64,000 nt of DNA from Enterovibrio qingdaonensis (GCF_028683135.1 NZ_JAJUBB010000005.1:124001-188000); one strand, 5' to 3'; positions 21,389-31,375 are shown, numbered from the stretch's first letter. The notes: generated by a model from the sequence alone, not told the origin. Numbers and translations: made by a program.

Positions 21389-22273
21389 CTAGATGTACAT
21401 ATTTGAGAGAGATAAAAGCATTTGCGATACATTCTTTTTTTCAATATCGGCTAAACGTCGCATAGCTTCTACAATGAGAGCATCTCTTACGTGCTGTGCA
21501 ATACGGAGGTGGTGGAAGGCGGGAAATTGGATCATATCAGATGTAAAATCCACGTGCGATATAAGCTGAAATCCGAGCTTTGCCCGAAAGCCTATCGCCA
21601 CAGAGAATGCAACGGGTTTGTTTTCATTTTCTAGTACACCATATTGATATGGCGACAAACCGAGAACGCGCGCTGCAAATTCTTCAGAAATGTTATTTTC
21701 TTTTCTAAATCGTTTCGCGGTGATTGCTACTGAACGATAGTAATCTTCACCAAACGCTTCCAGGTCTAAAACTTTCGGCGGGAATAGCGAATTGTAATCA
21801 ATCTCACGATAGCCCTCCGTGTTTTCCATTTTTAAGCGAAACTCTTCAAATTCCTCTTTATCTTTATCAGAATAAAGATGGGTAATTATATCAAGCATCG
21901 AGTTGAATTGTTCTGTCGGTAACTTGCCAATCCTCACCAATGCCTCGACTGAAGCATCATCCATCCCACGATAATACTCGCGTAACTTCAATCCATAGTA
22001 AAATGCGGTCATCGGCACCATCATCGCCCATGAGTAAGCAGCGACAACATGGATAGGGCGATGAGCAGTGTAAGACGCTTGCATATACTTCTGTAGGGTT
22101 TCGACATTAATCCCCGAGAACTTTTTCTTCAGTTCAGGAAACGAAACATCGTGAGCACGCCTTACATAAGACATCGACAATGCGATATCGGAATCGATAT
22201 CTTTTAACATTGTGTCTAACTTATTAATATGCTCTTCGCTAACCTTATCTTCGGCACTTCGCGTTAATAACAT
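21389..22273 (-). CDS. Unrecognised protein with probable C-terminal helix-turn-helix
   Basis: A 294-residue protein I do not recognise. Residues about 185-232 (RFRKENNISEEFAARVLGLS then YQYGVLENENKPV) read like an Xre-type helix-turn-helix. An earlier segment near 45-80 (FPELKKKFSGINVETLQKYM) may be a second one, followed by a hydrophobic stretch SWAMMVPMTAFYYG. It converges with the hydrolase gene. A transcriptional regulator is the simplest reading. Confidence 0.5.
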   Translation of the reverse strand: MLLTRSAEDKVSEEHINKLDTMLKDIDSDIALSMSYVRRAHDVSFPELKKKFSGINVETLQKYMQASYTAHRPIHVVAAYSWAMMVPMTAFYYGLKLREYYRGMDDASVEALVRIGKLPTEQFNSMLDIITHLYSDKDKEEFEEFRLKMENTEGYREIDYNSLFPPKVLDLEAFGEDYYRSVAITAKRFRKENNISEEFAARVLGLSPYQYGVLENENKPVAFSVAIGFRAKLGFQLISHVDFTSDMIQFPAFHHLRIAQHVRDALIVEAMRRLADIEKKNVSQMLLSLSNMYI

Positions 22274-22679
22274 ACCAAATATACAATCCTTTGAATTTTC
22301 ATCAATGGTAATCAGAAAATCTCATCTTTAAACTGAAATTTTGTTATTTGTAGACTTTGTCCCAATATAGGTATCTACACATTGCGCCAATAAAATCTGA
22401 CGCCCTAGATTCGCTACAAAACATGAGAAATTTTGTTACTATTTACGTATTAATACGCAGAAGAAAAGCTCTCAAAACAAGAACAGCATCTTCGCATCTA
22501 TACTGGATGACGCAAGAAATGCCAACGCTCAACCAACAAAAATGAAAAATAAGATTGCGATTTTTTATGAAAAAGCCGCTGATACAAAGGTATCAACGAC
22601 TACTTCAATATATAGGGAGCTAACAAGAACGTTAATCTAGGCTGCTATTCAAACAACCTTTCAATGACATTACTTCTTA
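22274..22679. other. Intergenic region, no supported gene
   Basis: A 406-base AT-rich stretch between the divergently oriented end of the regulator cluster and ycgN. A 62-codon frame at 22357 lacks a good start and is not supported. No structured element stands out. Confidence 0.4.
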
Positions 22680-23120
22680 TTACTTGCGATTCGGGTGATT
22701 CAAAATGTGGTCTTCCCAATCGATCACATCGATCTCATAAACCACTTTTTCCTTTACCGATTCATCAGCTTCATGCATTGCATCTTTCGAGCCAGTGATC
22801 AATGGGTGCCATGTAGGAAGTGTCTTCCCTTCCGCCAATAAACGATAAGAGCAAGTGTCTGGTAACCAATAGAATTCATCGATCTTATCTCGCGTTAACT
22901 TAAGGCACTCTTCGTCATAGTTAAAGCGATTAGGATAATCCTTACAAGAACACGTTTTGTCGTCGAGCAGGCTGCAAGCAATATTGGTGTAGTAAAGCTC
23001 TTCTGTCTCTTCGTCGATCAGTTTATGAAGGCAGCACTTTCCGCAACCGTCACACAGTGATTCCCACTCTGCATCCGTCATCTCAGTCAGCGATTTTTGT
23101 TCCCAGAAAGGTGTCGACAT
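22680..23120 (-). CDS. ycgN: YcgN family cysteine-cluster protein (UPF0260)
   Basis: A 146-residue protein beginning with the family pattern [20 protein letters not shown]. It has the Cys cluster [11 protein letters not shown] and further paired cysteines (CSLL, CSCKDYP), typical of the CxxxCxxCC zinc/iron-binding group. Function unknown; the family is cytoplasmic and well conserved in gammaproteobacteria. Confidence 0.9.
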   Translation of the reverse strand: MSTPFWEQKSLTEMTDAEWESLCDGCGKCCLHKLIDEETEELYYTNIACSLLDDKTCSCKDYPNRFNYDEECLKLTRDKIDEFYWLPDTCSYRLLAEGKTLPTWHPLITGSKDAMHEADESVKEKVVYEIDVIDWEDHILNHPNRK

Positions 23121-23326
23121 CTTTACCTATACCTACTCAATATTGCTAGAAGGCGCCCGTTATACCACCGGAGCGGGAAAGTTCAAGGACTATCCATTCC
23201 ATAACCCCAGAATAAAGGACGCAAGACGCACTATCAGTGCCTTGCAAATTCACTTATCGTGTCCTTTGCGTTCTTAATAGTGTAGTGGTACTGTGCGCGC
23301 CTTCTTTACATATGTAGGCGAATATC

Positions 23327-23590
23327 GTGAGCAAACAAGAAATCAGTTGCCGACTAGGTTGTGGTGCGTGTTGTATTGCCCCAAGCATCTCTTCGCCCAT
23401 TCCAGGCATGCCAAACGGCAAACCCGCCGGACAACGTTGCATTCAGCTTAATGACGACAACTTATGCAAAATTTTTGGTCAGCCTGATCGTCCGGCAGTT
23501 TGTAGTCAATTTAAAGCAGACCGCGATATCTGCGGTAGCACCAACCAATACGCTATTGACGTTCTGACAGAGTTAGAGTCCCTGACCTAA
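23327..23590 (+). CDS. YkgJ family cysteine-cluster protein
   Basis: An 87-residue protein with the Cys-cluster motif CRLGCGACC at the N-terminus and conserved CIQL, LCKIF and PAVCSQF later on, the YkgJ/CxxCxxCC pattern thought to bind metal. It starts at GTG 23327. Its last 18 bases overlap the 3' end of the convergent maa gene. Confidence 0.85.
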   Translation: MSKQEISCRLGCGACCIAPSISSPIPGMPNGKPAGQRCIQLNDDNLCKIFGQPDRPAVCSQFKADRDICGSTNQYAIDVLTELESLT

Positions 23591-24172
23591 CGGTCCTCGG
23601 TCTTCTCGTTCTTCTTCCGTGAGTGCACGTAGTATCTTCGCAGGATTTCCCACCGCAATCACGTTTGCGGGCACATCTTTCGTCACGACACTTCCCGCCC
23701 CAATGACACTGTTTTCACCAATGGTGACGCCGGGCAGCACGATAACCCCACCACCTAGCCAAACATTATTGCCAATTGTTATCGGTAACCCATACTCCAC
23801 CAACTCCCGCACACGACGCTGAACATCAAGCGGGTGCGTAGCCGTTAATAGCTGCACGTTGCTCGCCATCATGACGCGATCCCCAATCGTCACGGGGGCA
23901 ACATCCAAAATCGTGCAGTTAAAATTCATAAACACTGACTCACCAATGTAAGTATGAATGCCATAGTCACAATAAAAGGGAGGTTCAATGTAGACACTCT
24001 CATGGGCATTTGGCAGCAGGTCCAGTTTGGCTTGAGTCCATTCAGGGCTGTCAGGCAAGCTTTGATTAAATCGACGCATTGCTTCACGGCAGTGTATTTT
24101 ATCCGCCACCAGCTCAGCATCACTTGCACGGTATAACTCCCCACTGAGCATTTTCTGTTTTTCGGTTATCAC
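23573..24172 (-). CDS. maa: Maltose/galactoside O-acetyltransferase (LbH family)
   Basis: A 199-residue acetyl-CoA-dependent O-acetyltransferase. The N-terminal Mac domain (MLSGELYRASDAEL) is followed by left-handed beta-helix hexapeptide repeats (IGDRVMMASNVQLL, IGNNVWLGGGVIVLPGVTIG). The catalytic His is in TATHPLD. It acetylates maltose, glucose or galactosides in homologues; the true substrate is uncertain. The 3' end overlaps the ykgJ-like gene by 18 bases. Confidence 0.88.
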   Translation of the reverse strand: MITEKQKMLSGELYRASDAELVADKIHCREAMRRFNQSLPDSPEWTQAKLDLLPNAHESVYIEPPFYCDYGIHTYIGESVFMNFNCTILDVAPVTIGDRVMMASNVQLLTATHPLDVQRRVRELVEYGLPITIGNNVWLGGGVIVLPGVTIGENSVIGAGSVVTKDVPANVIAVGNPAKILRALTEEEREDRGPLGQGL

Positions 24173-24318
24173 TCTTGTTTTATCCCTTTAAACTTGGTCA
24201 TTGAACGTCTACAAGACTGCCACACTCAAGCCAGACACTTACTTTTCAAAAGTTTGATATCTATAGTTAATGAAGCATGCGTTAATAGAGTAAGCACATT
24301 ACCCAAATAAGAATTTAA

Positions 24319-25743
24319 ATGCTGAGATCGCTACTGATTTTCCTTCCAATACTGACAATATTATCAGGCTGCATAACAACGCCAGAGAAAGCTTCGCCTC
24401 TCTTTAAAGGTGAGCACTCTCAATGCTTTCAGTTACTTTCTGACTTTTATACTTCCATTGAAACGCATCGCACTTACTTGCTGCCCTACGCGCAAGATCA
24501 ACGGTTCCCCTATTTGGCATTTGACCGATTCAGCACATCTTTTAGCCAAGAGCTGAATGACTCACAATCCAGTCAACAATGGCTGTCATATGTAGGGAAA
24601 ATGGGGAGACTTCAGCTAGAAACCGCTTTGAAACTAGCCCCCCGCGAGGAGCAAAATGTCGACACTTACCTTAAGTGCCAAGCTGACTTAACCGCAAAAA
24701 GTGCCAGCCTTCCTGCTTTTTGGCTATCCATCTCTCAACAACCACCAGAAATAGAAACTGCTTATCAACATTGGAAACGCGTCGTGGGTATATACCCTAT
24801 TGGAAGCCTTATCGCAGAAGGGCGCATCGAAGAAGAGCAGGCCCATATACAATCAGCATTTCATCGTCCTTTAGCCCATCCCTTTCAGTATGGCGACAAA
24901 CGTGAACCGATTTCAGATGTAAAAGCAATCTTGGAACAAGCTCGGCGTGGCTCCTTACTGCGATGGCCGCAGCTCAACGAGGACCAAGAAGCCGTTTTAC
25001 TCGGGCATTTTTCGCCAGTCATTTCCGTAGAAACATTATCAAAAGATGACTTACCAGGAGCACTACTCTTTGATGAGAGAGATCAGAATCTCACAATCGA
25101 GACTAAGCAGCCAACACTCTATCAAGGTATTACCTACACGCGATTTCAAGGTGACGTACTCGTCCAACTGAACTATATCGTTTGGTTTCCTGCGCGAACC
25201 GCGAAAAGCACCTTCGACCCTTACGCAGGCGAATTTGATGCGATTAACATCAGGCTCACGTTGGATAACAACGGGCACCCTTTGATTTTAGATTCCATTC
25301 ACCAATGTGGTTGCTTCCATATGGTGTATTCGTTAAACCCGACACTGACATTCTTACCGTCTGACGGTGAACGTCCCATCGAAATGTCACTGCCAACACC
25401 ATCGAATCACTCACGGTTGCATGTCTCACTCTCCGCGGGCGAGCATATGATCACGCAAGTGTCCTTTACCGATAACATTCAACCCGACATTCCTTTAAGC
25501 CCTGCGCCACTGCTGAGCTTGGCTGCATTACCTTCAGGCGATGGGCAGCATAAAAGTCCTTTTGACCGAGACGGTATTCTTTCCGAAAGTGCCCGTGGTG
25601 AGCGGTGGTTTTTGTGGCCGTTTGGTGTGCGCTCCCCTGGAGCCATGAGGCAACAAGGGCAACATGCCATTGCCTTTATTGGTGAGCGACATTTTGATGA
25701 TGCATTTCTGTTTGAAAACGTATTACAACGTGAAGACAAATAA
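24319..25743 (+). CDS. Hypothetical lipoprotein
   Basis: A 474-residue protein with a lipoprotein signal peptide (LLIFLPILTILSGC, Cys about residue 18). No known domain is recognised. The central and C-terminal parts include INIRLTLDNNGHPLILDSIHQCGCFH, with a Cys-Gly-Cys-x-His cluster that could bind a metal. The N-terminal 130 residues look helical. It is probably an envelope protein with no operon partner; a bidirectional terminator separates it from the convergent SlyD-like gene. Confidence 0.7.
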   Translation: MLRSLLIFLPILTILSGCITTPEKASPLFKGEHSQCFQLLSDFYTSIETHRTYLLPYAQDQRFPYLAFDRFSTSFSQELNDSQSSQQWLSYVGKMGRLQLETALKLAPREEQNVDTYLKCQADLTAKSASLPAFWLSISQQPPEIETAYQHWKRVVGIYPIGSLIAEGRIEEEQAHIQSAFHRPLAHPFQYGDKREPISDVKAILEQARRGSLLRWPQLNEDQEAVLLGHFSPVISVETLSKDDLPGALLFDERDQNLTIETKQPTLYQGITYTRFQGDVLVQLNYIVWFPARTAKSTFDPYAGEFDAINIRLTLDNNGHPLILDSIHQCGCFHMVYSLNPTLTFLPSDGERPIEMSLPTPSNHSRLHVSLSAGEHMITQVSFTDNIQPDIPLSPAPLLSLAALPSGDGQHKSPFDRDGILSESARGERWFLWPFGVRSPGAMRQQGQHAIAFIGERHFDDAFLFENVLQREDK

Positions 25744-25767
25744 ACAAAAGAGACAGATGCCAAAAAC

Positions 25768-25797
25768 AAAAAAGCGAGCTATTAGCTCGCTTTTTTA
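25768..25797. terminator. Bidirectional terminator
   Basis: AAAAAGCGAGCT/AGCTCGCTTTTTT with an ATT loop between convergent genes. Confidence 0.9.
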
Positions 25798-25814
25798 ACG
25801 GTTGATACGCGAAA

Positions 25815-26273
25815 TTAATGCACGTGTCCGTGCTCAATCTCTTCTTCAGTTGCATCGCGAACTTCGCGGATAACACCTTCAAAATAAAGAACAATACCCG
25901 CAAGTGGGTGGTTGCCATCAATGGTCACTTGGTCACCATCAATTTCAACGATAGTCACTTGGATATTTCCTTGTGGACCTTGCGCGTTAAACACCATGCC
26001 TACTTCAATTTCATCAACACCTTGGAATACTTCCTTGTCCACAGTTTGGATGAGGGCTTCATTGCGTTGACCGTAAGCATCGTCAGGGTGAACTTCCGCA
26101 TTGAATTCTTCACCTTCAGCTTTGCCAGCCAAGGCGTTTTCCAACCCAGGGATGATATTGCTTGCACCATGGAGGTACGCCAGTGGCTCATTGCCTTCTG
26201 ACGTATCGATAATCTGTCCAGCATCATTCTTCACGGTGTAATCGATTTTTACGACTTTGTTTTCTTCAATCAT
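25815..26273 (-). CDS. FKBP-type peptidyl-prolyl isomerase, SlyD-like
   Basis: A 152-residue cis-trans prolyl isomerase/chaperone. The FKBP part (VVKIDYTVKNDAGQIIDTS, IIPGLENALAGKAEGE) is interrupted by an IF chaperone insert, and it ends in the His-containing tail EHGHVH, much shorter than the metal-binding tail of true SlyD. The start at 26273 has AAGGA seven bases upstream; a longer frame would begin at 26294. The domain order separates it from the membrane-bound FKBPs. Confidence 0.88.
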   Translation of the reverse strand: MIEENKVVKIDYTVKNDAGQIIDTSEGNEPLAYLHGASNIIPGLENALAGKAEGEEFNAEVHPDDAYGQRNEALIQTVDKEVFQGVDEIEVGMVFNAQGPQGNIQVTIVEIDGDQVTIDGNHPLAGIVLYFEGVIREVRDATEEEIEHGHVH

Positions 26274-26462
26274 ATTGCCATCCTTTATCGGCAATGAATG
26301 TATGCATCTGAAACACTGACAGATACTCCGCTATGTTTGACTCTAACACAGAGAACGAAAAGCAGACGGATATAGGAGGGGAATCGGCATATCGCTTTCT
26401 AAGAAACGTGAAGCGTTGCACTCTAAGAGTAAATCCGGTGCAACACTTCCCACGCTAATGCG

Positions 26463-27200
26463 CTATCGCCAGAGGCCTTTAATGGGATAATCAGGACTAA
26501 ATCGATGGGCGACCTGTGCTTGCAGTAACTCCGCCGTTGCTATCGCATCTGTCAATGCATTATGCCCCTGATAAAAGGGTAAATTGTATCGACGGCGGCT
26601 ATCAGCCAAGCGTATGGAAGTCAGCGACTTTTTCAGCAAGCGCGACCAAAATTTTTGGCTCGGCTTACGGTAATACCAAGACTCAATTTCCAGTGTATCA
26701 ACCACAGGGAACAGTAACCCTTCACCTAATCGATGTTTAATGGCCGAGTCAATAAACTCGCGTTCAATACGGCGGTAATGCACCACCACCACTTTACCTT
26801 CAAGTGCCGCTAATACCTCTTCCAAAATACGGCGTAAATCAGGCGCATCGCTCACATCAGAGTGCGTGATACCATGAAAAACAACAGACTCTTCATGCAA
26901 GGGTTTGCGCGGCTTAACAATCCAGTGGCGCGACTCGCGGCAGTGAATGCGGTCTAGGGTAAAGGGAACCAAACCAATGCTGATAATATCGCTTTTGCTT
27001 GGGTCTAGCCCCGTTGTCTCCAAATCGAGCGCAACAAACTGCACTTCAGATATCGGCGTTTCACCGTTTACCACACCCGCTTCATAGAAACGTTTTAACA
27101 ACGGCACTTTGGCCTTTTGTTTTAATCGCTTAATCAGCGTTGGCCAGTCTGGCCCTGCCTGAATAAGGGGCATACCTTTATTGGGTTCAAGAAACAGCAC
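26463..27200 (-). CDS. DnaQ-like 3'-5' exonuclease
   Basis: A 245-residue DEDD-family exonuclease. Exo I is ALDLETTGLDP (about residues 58-68), and Exo III is GHNALTDAIATAE. Exo II reads VVHYRRIEREFID, so the usual HN is replaced and an Arg-rich turn is present; the acidic residue may be the Glu here. The first 50 residues lie before the domain. It follows the DUF294 gene by 10 bases and is co-transcribed with it, a pairing seen in other gammaproteobacteria. The nucleic-acid substrate is unknown. Confidence 0.85.
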   Translation of the reverse strand: MLFLEPNKGMPLIQAGPDWPTLIKRLKQKAKVPLLKRFYEAGVVNGETPISEVQFVALDLETTGLDPSKSDIISIGLVPFTLDRIHCRESRHWIVKPRKPLHEESVVFHGITHSDVSDAPDLRRILEEVLAALEGKVVVVHYRRIEREFIDSAIKHRLGEGLLFPVVDTLEIESWYYRKPSQKFWSRLLKKSLTSIRLADSRRRYNLPFYQGHNALTDAIATAELLQAQVAHRFSPDYPIKGLWR

Positions 27201-27210
27201 AATTAGCCCC

Positions 27211-29094
27211 TTAGTTACTGCGATTTGGCTGATAACGGTATTTCAAAAACTTCTGCGCATTACTTAAAATTTGGAAAGCATCTTTCAAGTTTCGGCGTTC
27301 AAAATCTGAGAGGTTTTCTGGTTCAATGTTGTTGTCCGGCTCAATACCTTGCTCAACATCAATCGCCTGATGACGAATCCGCACCATAGAAATGAATTCC
27401 ATAGCATCACGAATATCTTCACCACGCCCTTTCGGCAAAATGCCCGCTTCGATGATGTCATCCAATCGCTCAAACGAGTTTTGCGAACGCGAGTCAACCG
27501 CTAGCGCATGCACTCGAATTAGATCTGCCAAAGGTGCAGTTCCGCGGCGTTTCAAATTGATAGAGTTTTTATGTGCACCATCTTGCTCCATCACAAAGCT
27601 CTTAAAGAAACCCAAAGGCGGCGTTCGGTTCAGCGCGTTTCTCGCCATACACGCTAAGAAACGGTTATTGCGACGGGCGCGACGACCAATAAATGCCTTA
27701 AGCGTTTCCGCCCAGTTGGTCGCACCGTAAACCCCATCCAGATCGAAGAAGATATTGCTATTGAGAAGAGATTTCGGGTTCGGATGGTCAATCCAATCCG
27801 CAAAGGTGGCTTCCCACTCGGTGCGGGTTTTACGCCACTCAGGATTGGTCGCCATAATGTTACCGGTACAATAGGCGTAACCACAGCGTGCCAGACCATC
27901 GGATACAAACTTGGCAAGTTGCGCGAAATATTCACCGTGTTCTTTTGGATCGTATTTATCATCCAAGATCATCGCATTGTCCTGATCCGTGACGACAGAC
28001 TGTTCGTCACGCGCCATCGAACCCAATGCCAAGAAACAATACGCCACAGGCGGAGCACCTAGCTCTTCCTCCCCGAGCTCAAGCAAACGCTGTTTAAAGC
28101 TTCGGCCAATCACAGACATCGCCGAGCCAATCATGTGCGAGTTTGCATCTTCCGATACCATACGAGAGAAACAGGCTGGCACATCTTTGGAGAGTGCTTC
28201 CAAGTCTTCCACGGTTTGTTGCCTGAAGATGCTGCTTACAATGACCAGACTACTTTGCGACTCATGGCGAACGATGTCTGACAACGCAATAACACCCACC
28301 GGTTTATGGTGACGCAAGATAGGAAGGTGGTGAAGATTGTTTCTCAACATCACCAGCATGGCTTCAAACACGTAGGCATTGTAATCCAGTGTGATTAGCT
28401 GAGGCGTTAAGATGTCAGAAACGGGGGTTGAATAAGGCAGTCCTTCCGCTAATACACGTGTGCGTAAGTCTCGATCGGTAATGATCCCGACAATACGCTC
28501 CTGATCGACGCCCTCTTCATCTTCTTCGATAGTCATGACCAGCAACGAAGAGACGCCTTCATCAGTCATCAAAATCGCGGCTTGCTGAACAGAAGATTCG
28601 CAGCCAATCGTCACTGGGTCTCTCAGGATCAGGGATTTAACCTTTGATGTGGTCAAGTCGCTGCTATCACGCTGATTTTCGACCGCCTGACGCAGTCGCA
28701 TTCCATCTTCCACTTCCATGAAATCTGAAAACGCCTCAAAGCGTTCACTCAGATCGTCAAACACCGTATCCGGAATGAAATACACCAAGCTGTCTTCAAT
28801 GGCTTTTGCAGGGAAACGAACTCGACGGTTCATCATCAACCCCCACTGGCCAAACGCATCTCCTTCCGTGAGTCGATTGAAAAGCTCCCCTTTCCTGCGG
28901 TAAATCTCAACGACACCACTTCGTACTATGCACAAGTCCTTGATCGGTTGACCGTATTCAAAGATTTGCGCGCCAGAACGAAAGTAGGATATTTCCACCT
29001 GCTTTGCGACGTCATCCACCGCGTCTTCAGGTAAGTCTGTAAAAGGCGCGTATTGTTTGAGAAACGCTGCGATTTCGATTTGTTCCGCTTCCAT
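27211..29094 (-). CDS. cNMP-binding/CBS/DUF294 nucleotidyltransferase-like protein
   Basis: A 627-residue multidomain signalling protein. In order: cyclic-nucleotide-binding domain (about 15-130), a CBS pair (about 160-280, with GIITDRDLRTRV and GVIALSDIV), the DUF294 nucleotidyltransferase-like domain with GSMARDEQSVVTDQDNAM (about 350-368), and a C-terminal helical domain. This matches GlnD-like proteins of unknown target. The nucleotidyltransferase signature keeps the acidic residues, so activity is plausible. It is the first gene of a two-gene unit with the exonuclease. Confidence 0.9.
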   Translation of the reverse strand: MEAEQIEIAAFLKQYAPFTDLPEDAVDDVAKQVEISYFRSGAQIFEYGQPIKDLCIVRSGVVEIYRRKGELFNRLTEGDAFGQWGLMMNRRVRFPAKAIEDSLVYFIPDTVFDDLSERFEAFSDFMEVEDGMRLRQAVENQRDSSDLTTSKVKSLILRDPVTIGCESSVQQAAILMTDEGVSSLLVMTIEEDEEGVDQERIVGIITDRDLRTRVLAEGLPYSTPVSDILTPQLITLDYNAYVFEAMLVMLRNNLHHLPILRHHKPVGVIALSDIVRHESQSSLVIVSSIFRQQTVEDLEALSKDVPACFSRMVSEDANSHMIGSAMSVIGRSFKQRLLELGEEELGAPPVAYCFLALGSMARDEQSVVTDQDNAMILDDKYDPKEHGEYFAQLAKFVSDGLARCGYAYCTGNIMATNPEWRKTRTEWEATFADWIDHPNPKSLLNSNIFFDLDGVYGATNWAETLKAFIGRRARRNNRFLACMARNALNRTPPLGFFKSFVMEQDGAHKNSINLKRRGTAPLADLIRVHALAVDSRSQNSFERLDDIIEAGILPKGRGEDIRDAMEFISMVRIRHQAIDVEQGIEPDNNIEPENLSDFERRNLKDAFQILSNAQKFLKYRYQPNRSN

Positions 29095-29177
29095 TAATTC
29101 TCAATCTCTGGGTAACCACATAGGGGTTAATACTAACTATACTGCGGCGCAGTCCCTTACTGACGCCGGAATACGAA

Positions 29178-29211
29178 GCAGGGCAGGTATTTATAAAAAC
29201 ACCTGCCCTGC
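29178..29211. terminator. Hairpin after the first BCCT gene
   Basis: Perfect 11-bp inverted repeat GCAGGGCAGGT/ACCTGCCCTGC with a 12-base A/T loop. There is no long T-run, so termination is likely but not certain. Confidence 0.55.
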
Positions 29212-29231
29212 CTCGTTAAATCATGTTGCGA

Positions 29232-30866
29232 TTAACTTCGAGGCTCTGACATCAGCCCTTTAATAAGAGACACACAAGATACCAGCAAAACAATCGTGAA
29301 CGGGAACCCCGTTGACACCGCCATTGCTTGCAAGGCCACCAAGCCGCCTCCCATCAGAAGTACGATTGCCACCAAACCTTCAAACGTGCACCAAAACACA
29401 CGCTGAGGCACTGGGGCGTCAACCTTACCGCCTGCTGAAATGGTATCGATAACCAAGGAACCGGAGTCCGATGATGTAACGAAGAACACTACAACCAGAA
29501 TAATACCGATAAATGAAGTGATCTGTGCAAATGGTAGCGCATCTAACATCGCGAACAATTGTAGTGGCAATGCAGCTTCTGTCACTGCGGTGTAACCATC
29601 GTTGACAACCTGACTAATGGCCGTACCACCAAATGCCGTCATCCACAACACACACGCGGCTGATGGGATAAGTAGCACACAGATGACAAACTCACGCACT
29701 GAACGTCCACGAGATACGCGCGCGATAAACATGCCCACGAATGGTGACCAAGATATCCACCATGCCCAATAGAACGCCGTCCACCCTTGCGAGAAGTTGG
29801 CATCTTCCCGCCCAAACGGATTAGACAATGCCGGCAAGTGTTCGATGTAAGAGGTCAAGTTACCAAAGAAACCCGTAATGATAGCCAGCGTTGGCCCCAT
29901 AAAGATCACAAACAGTAACAAGGCCAATGCGAGCATCATATTGATCTCAGATAGGCGTTTTACACCCGCATCCAAACCTGCCATCACCGAGACAAGCGCA
30001 AGAATCGTAATGAAAACAACAAGCACGATTTCGGTGGTAGTACCCAATGGCGTACCAAAAAGGAAATTCAAACCCGCCGATGCCTGAGATGCGCCTAAAC
30101 CCAATGACGTAGCCAGACCAAACAAGGTCGCGACCACCGCAAGGATATCGATAACATGACCGACCCAACCCCACACACGCTCGCCAAACAGGGGATAGAA
30201 AACAGAGCGCATGGTTAAAGGCAAGCCCTTGTTAAACGAAAACAGTGCCAACCCGAGAGCCAACACGGCATAGATTGCCCATGGGTGTAATCCCCAGTGG
30301 TAAATCGTCGCTGCCATTGCAAGGTCGATGGAACCTTCAACATCGCCCGCTGCCGCGCCTAGCGGTGCCCAGTCCGTACGCACCCCACCTTCAGACGCTG
30401 TCCCACCGAATGACGAAGCATAGTGAGACAGTGGCTCTGAGACGCCGTAGAACATCAAACCGATGCCCATGCCCGCAGCGAACAGCATCGAGAACCATCC
30501 AGCGTAGGTATAATCGGGAGTCGCTTCTGTGCCGCCTAAACGCACTTTGCCAAGAGGGCTGACAATGAGGAAAAGGCAAACCAACACAAAGATGTCACCC
30601 GCTGTTAGGAAGAACCAATCTAAGTTAGAGGTCAACCAACTGCGGATATCGCCAAAAACGGGAGCAACCTCTTTCTGAAAAGCCAGTGTGACAAATACAA
30701 ACAGTGCGATCGCAATGCCTGAAATGAGAAAGACGCGGTTATGGATATCGAGCCCGAACGGACCGATTTTGAGGGCTATATTGTCTTGCCCGACCTGGTA
30801 GTCTGTATCAATGGGGTTAACGTTACCATCAGGTTTCATTAACTCCTCATGACTTTTATCGCTCAC
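29232..30866 (-). CDS. BCCT family betaine/choline/carnitine transporter
   Basis: A 544-residue, 12-segment inner-membrane transporter for trimethylammonium compounds such as glycine betaine. It has the BCCT signatures FAAGMGIGLMFYGVSEP and WAWWISWSPFVGMFIARVSR. Start GTG 30866 follows AAAGGAG. Very similar to the second copy at 31376, so the pair arose by tandem duplication. The Gly-rich MGIGLM segment suggests sodium-coupled betaine uptake, but the exact substrate cannot be read. About 11 kb away lie the gbcA/gbcB-like betaine catabolism genes. Confidence 0.92.
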   Translation of the reverse strand: MSDKSHEELMKPDGNVNPIDTDYQVGQDNIALKIGPFGLDIHNRVFLISGIAIALFVFVTLAFQKEVAPVFGDIRSWLTSNLDWFFLTAGDIFVLVCLFLIVSPLGKVRLGGTEATPDYTYAGWFSMLFAAGMGIGLMFYGVSEPLSHYASSFGGTASEGGVRTDWAPLGAAAGDVEGSIDLAMAATIYHWGLHPWAIYAVLALGLALFSFNKGLPLTMRSVFYPLFGERVWGWVGHVIDILAVVATLFGLATSLGLGASQASAGLNFLFGTPLGTTTEIVLVVFITILALVSVMAGLDAGVKRLSEINMMLALALLLFVIFMGPTLAIITGFFGNLTSYIEHLPALSNPFGREDANFSQGWTAFYWAWWISWSPFVGMFIARVSRGRSVREFVICVLLIPSAACVLWMTAFGGTAISQVVNDGYTAVTEAALPLQLFAMLDALPFAQITSFIGIILVVVFFVTSSDSGSLVIDTISAGGKVDAPVPQRVFWCTFEGLVAIVLLMGGGLVALQAMAVSTGFPFTIVLLVSCVSLIKGLMSEPRS

Positions 30867-31375
30867 AGTAAACTCCTTTGTCCGTCTAGCGAGTTAAGCT
30901 GTCAACGCCACCTAAGCACTTAGTGTAATTGTCAACAAACCGACGAAATAACAACGAAAATTTGCGACGCATAATGAACGTTAACAAACTAAACACTGTA
31001 ACATATCCTTAGTGTTCAACGCTTAATTTATGAGATACATGTCAATTTAACTCCAACCAACCCGCCAAAGTGGACGAATTGCCGCCACTTTGCCGCGTTC
31101 TGTCGAAATTATTAACCATTGAGCTCTAAACATTGGATACGAGCCATCACCAAGCTTATTCAATGTTCTTCGAACAAATTGCTTAAATGCGCCTATCGCG
31201 ATCCAAATTCGGCCAGTATCACACTTGGTATTGCTAAACACATCAGAGCGATTTTAAGACGGATCACTTGAGAGCGACCAAAAGACAACACGAAATAGTC
31301 ACTCATTATCAGTTCACTATTTCGTGGTGCCCTAAACAGCAGTCCGGGTGGCGGCCACCCGGACTGAAGCGGTGT
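30867..31375. other. Intergenic region between the two BCCT genes
   Basis: About 509 bases with no supported gene. It holds three inverted repeats: CAAAGTGG/CCACTTTG near 31067-31092, CACGAAATAGT/ACTATTTCGTG at 31289-31326 around a 16-base spacer, and a GC-rich hairpin AGTCCGGGTGG/CCACCCGGACT at 31342-31366 that ends the second BCCT gene. CTAAGCACTTAG at 30912-30923 is a 12-bp palindrome upstream of the first BCCT start. Confidence 0.5.

Noticed and set aside
31047-31241. 64-codon minus-strand frame between the BCCT genes
   Set aside because: No ribosome binding site or similarity; it overlaps inverted repeats typical of non-coding DNA.
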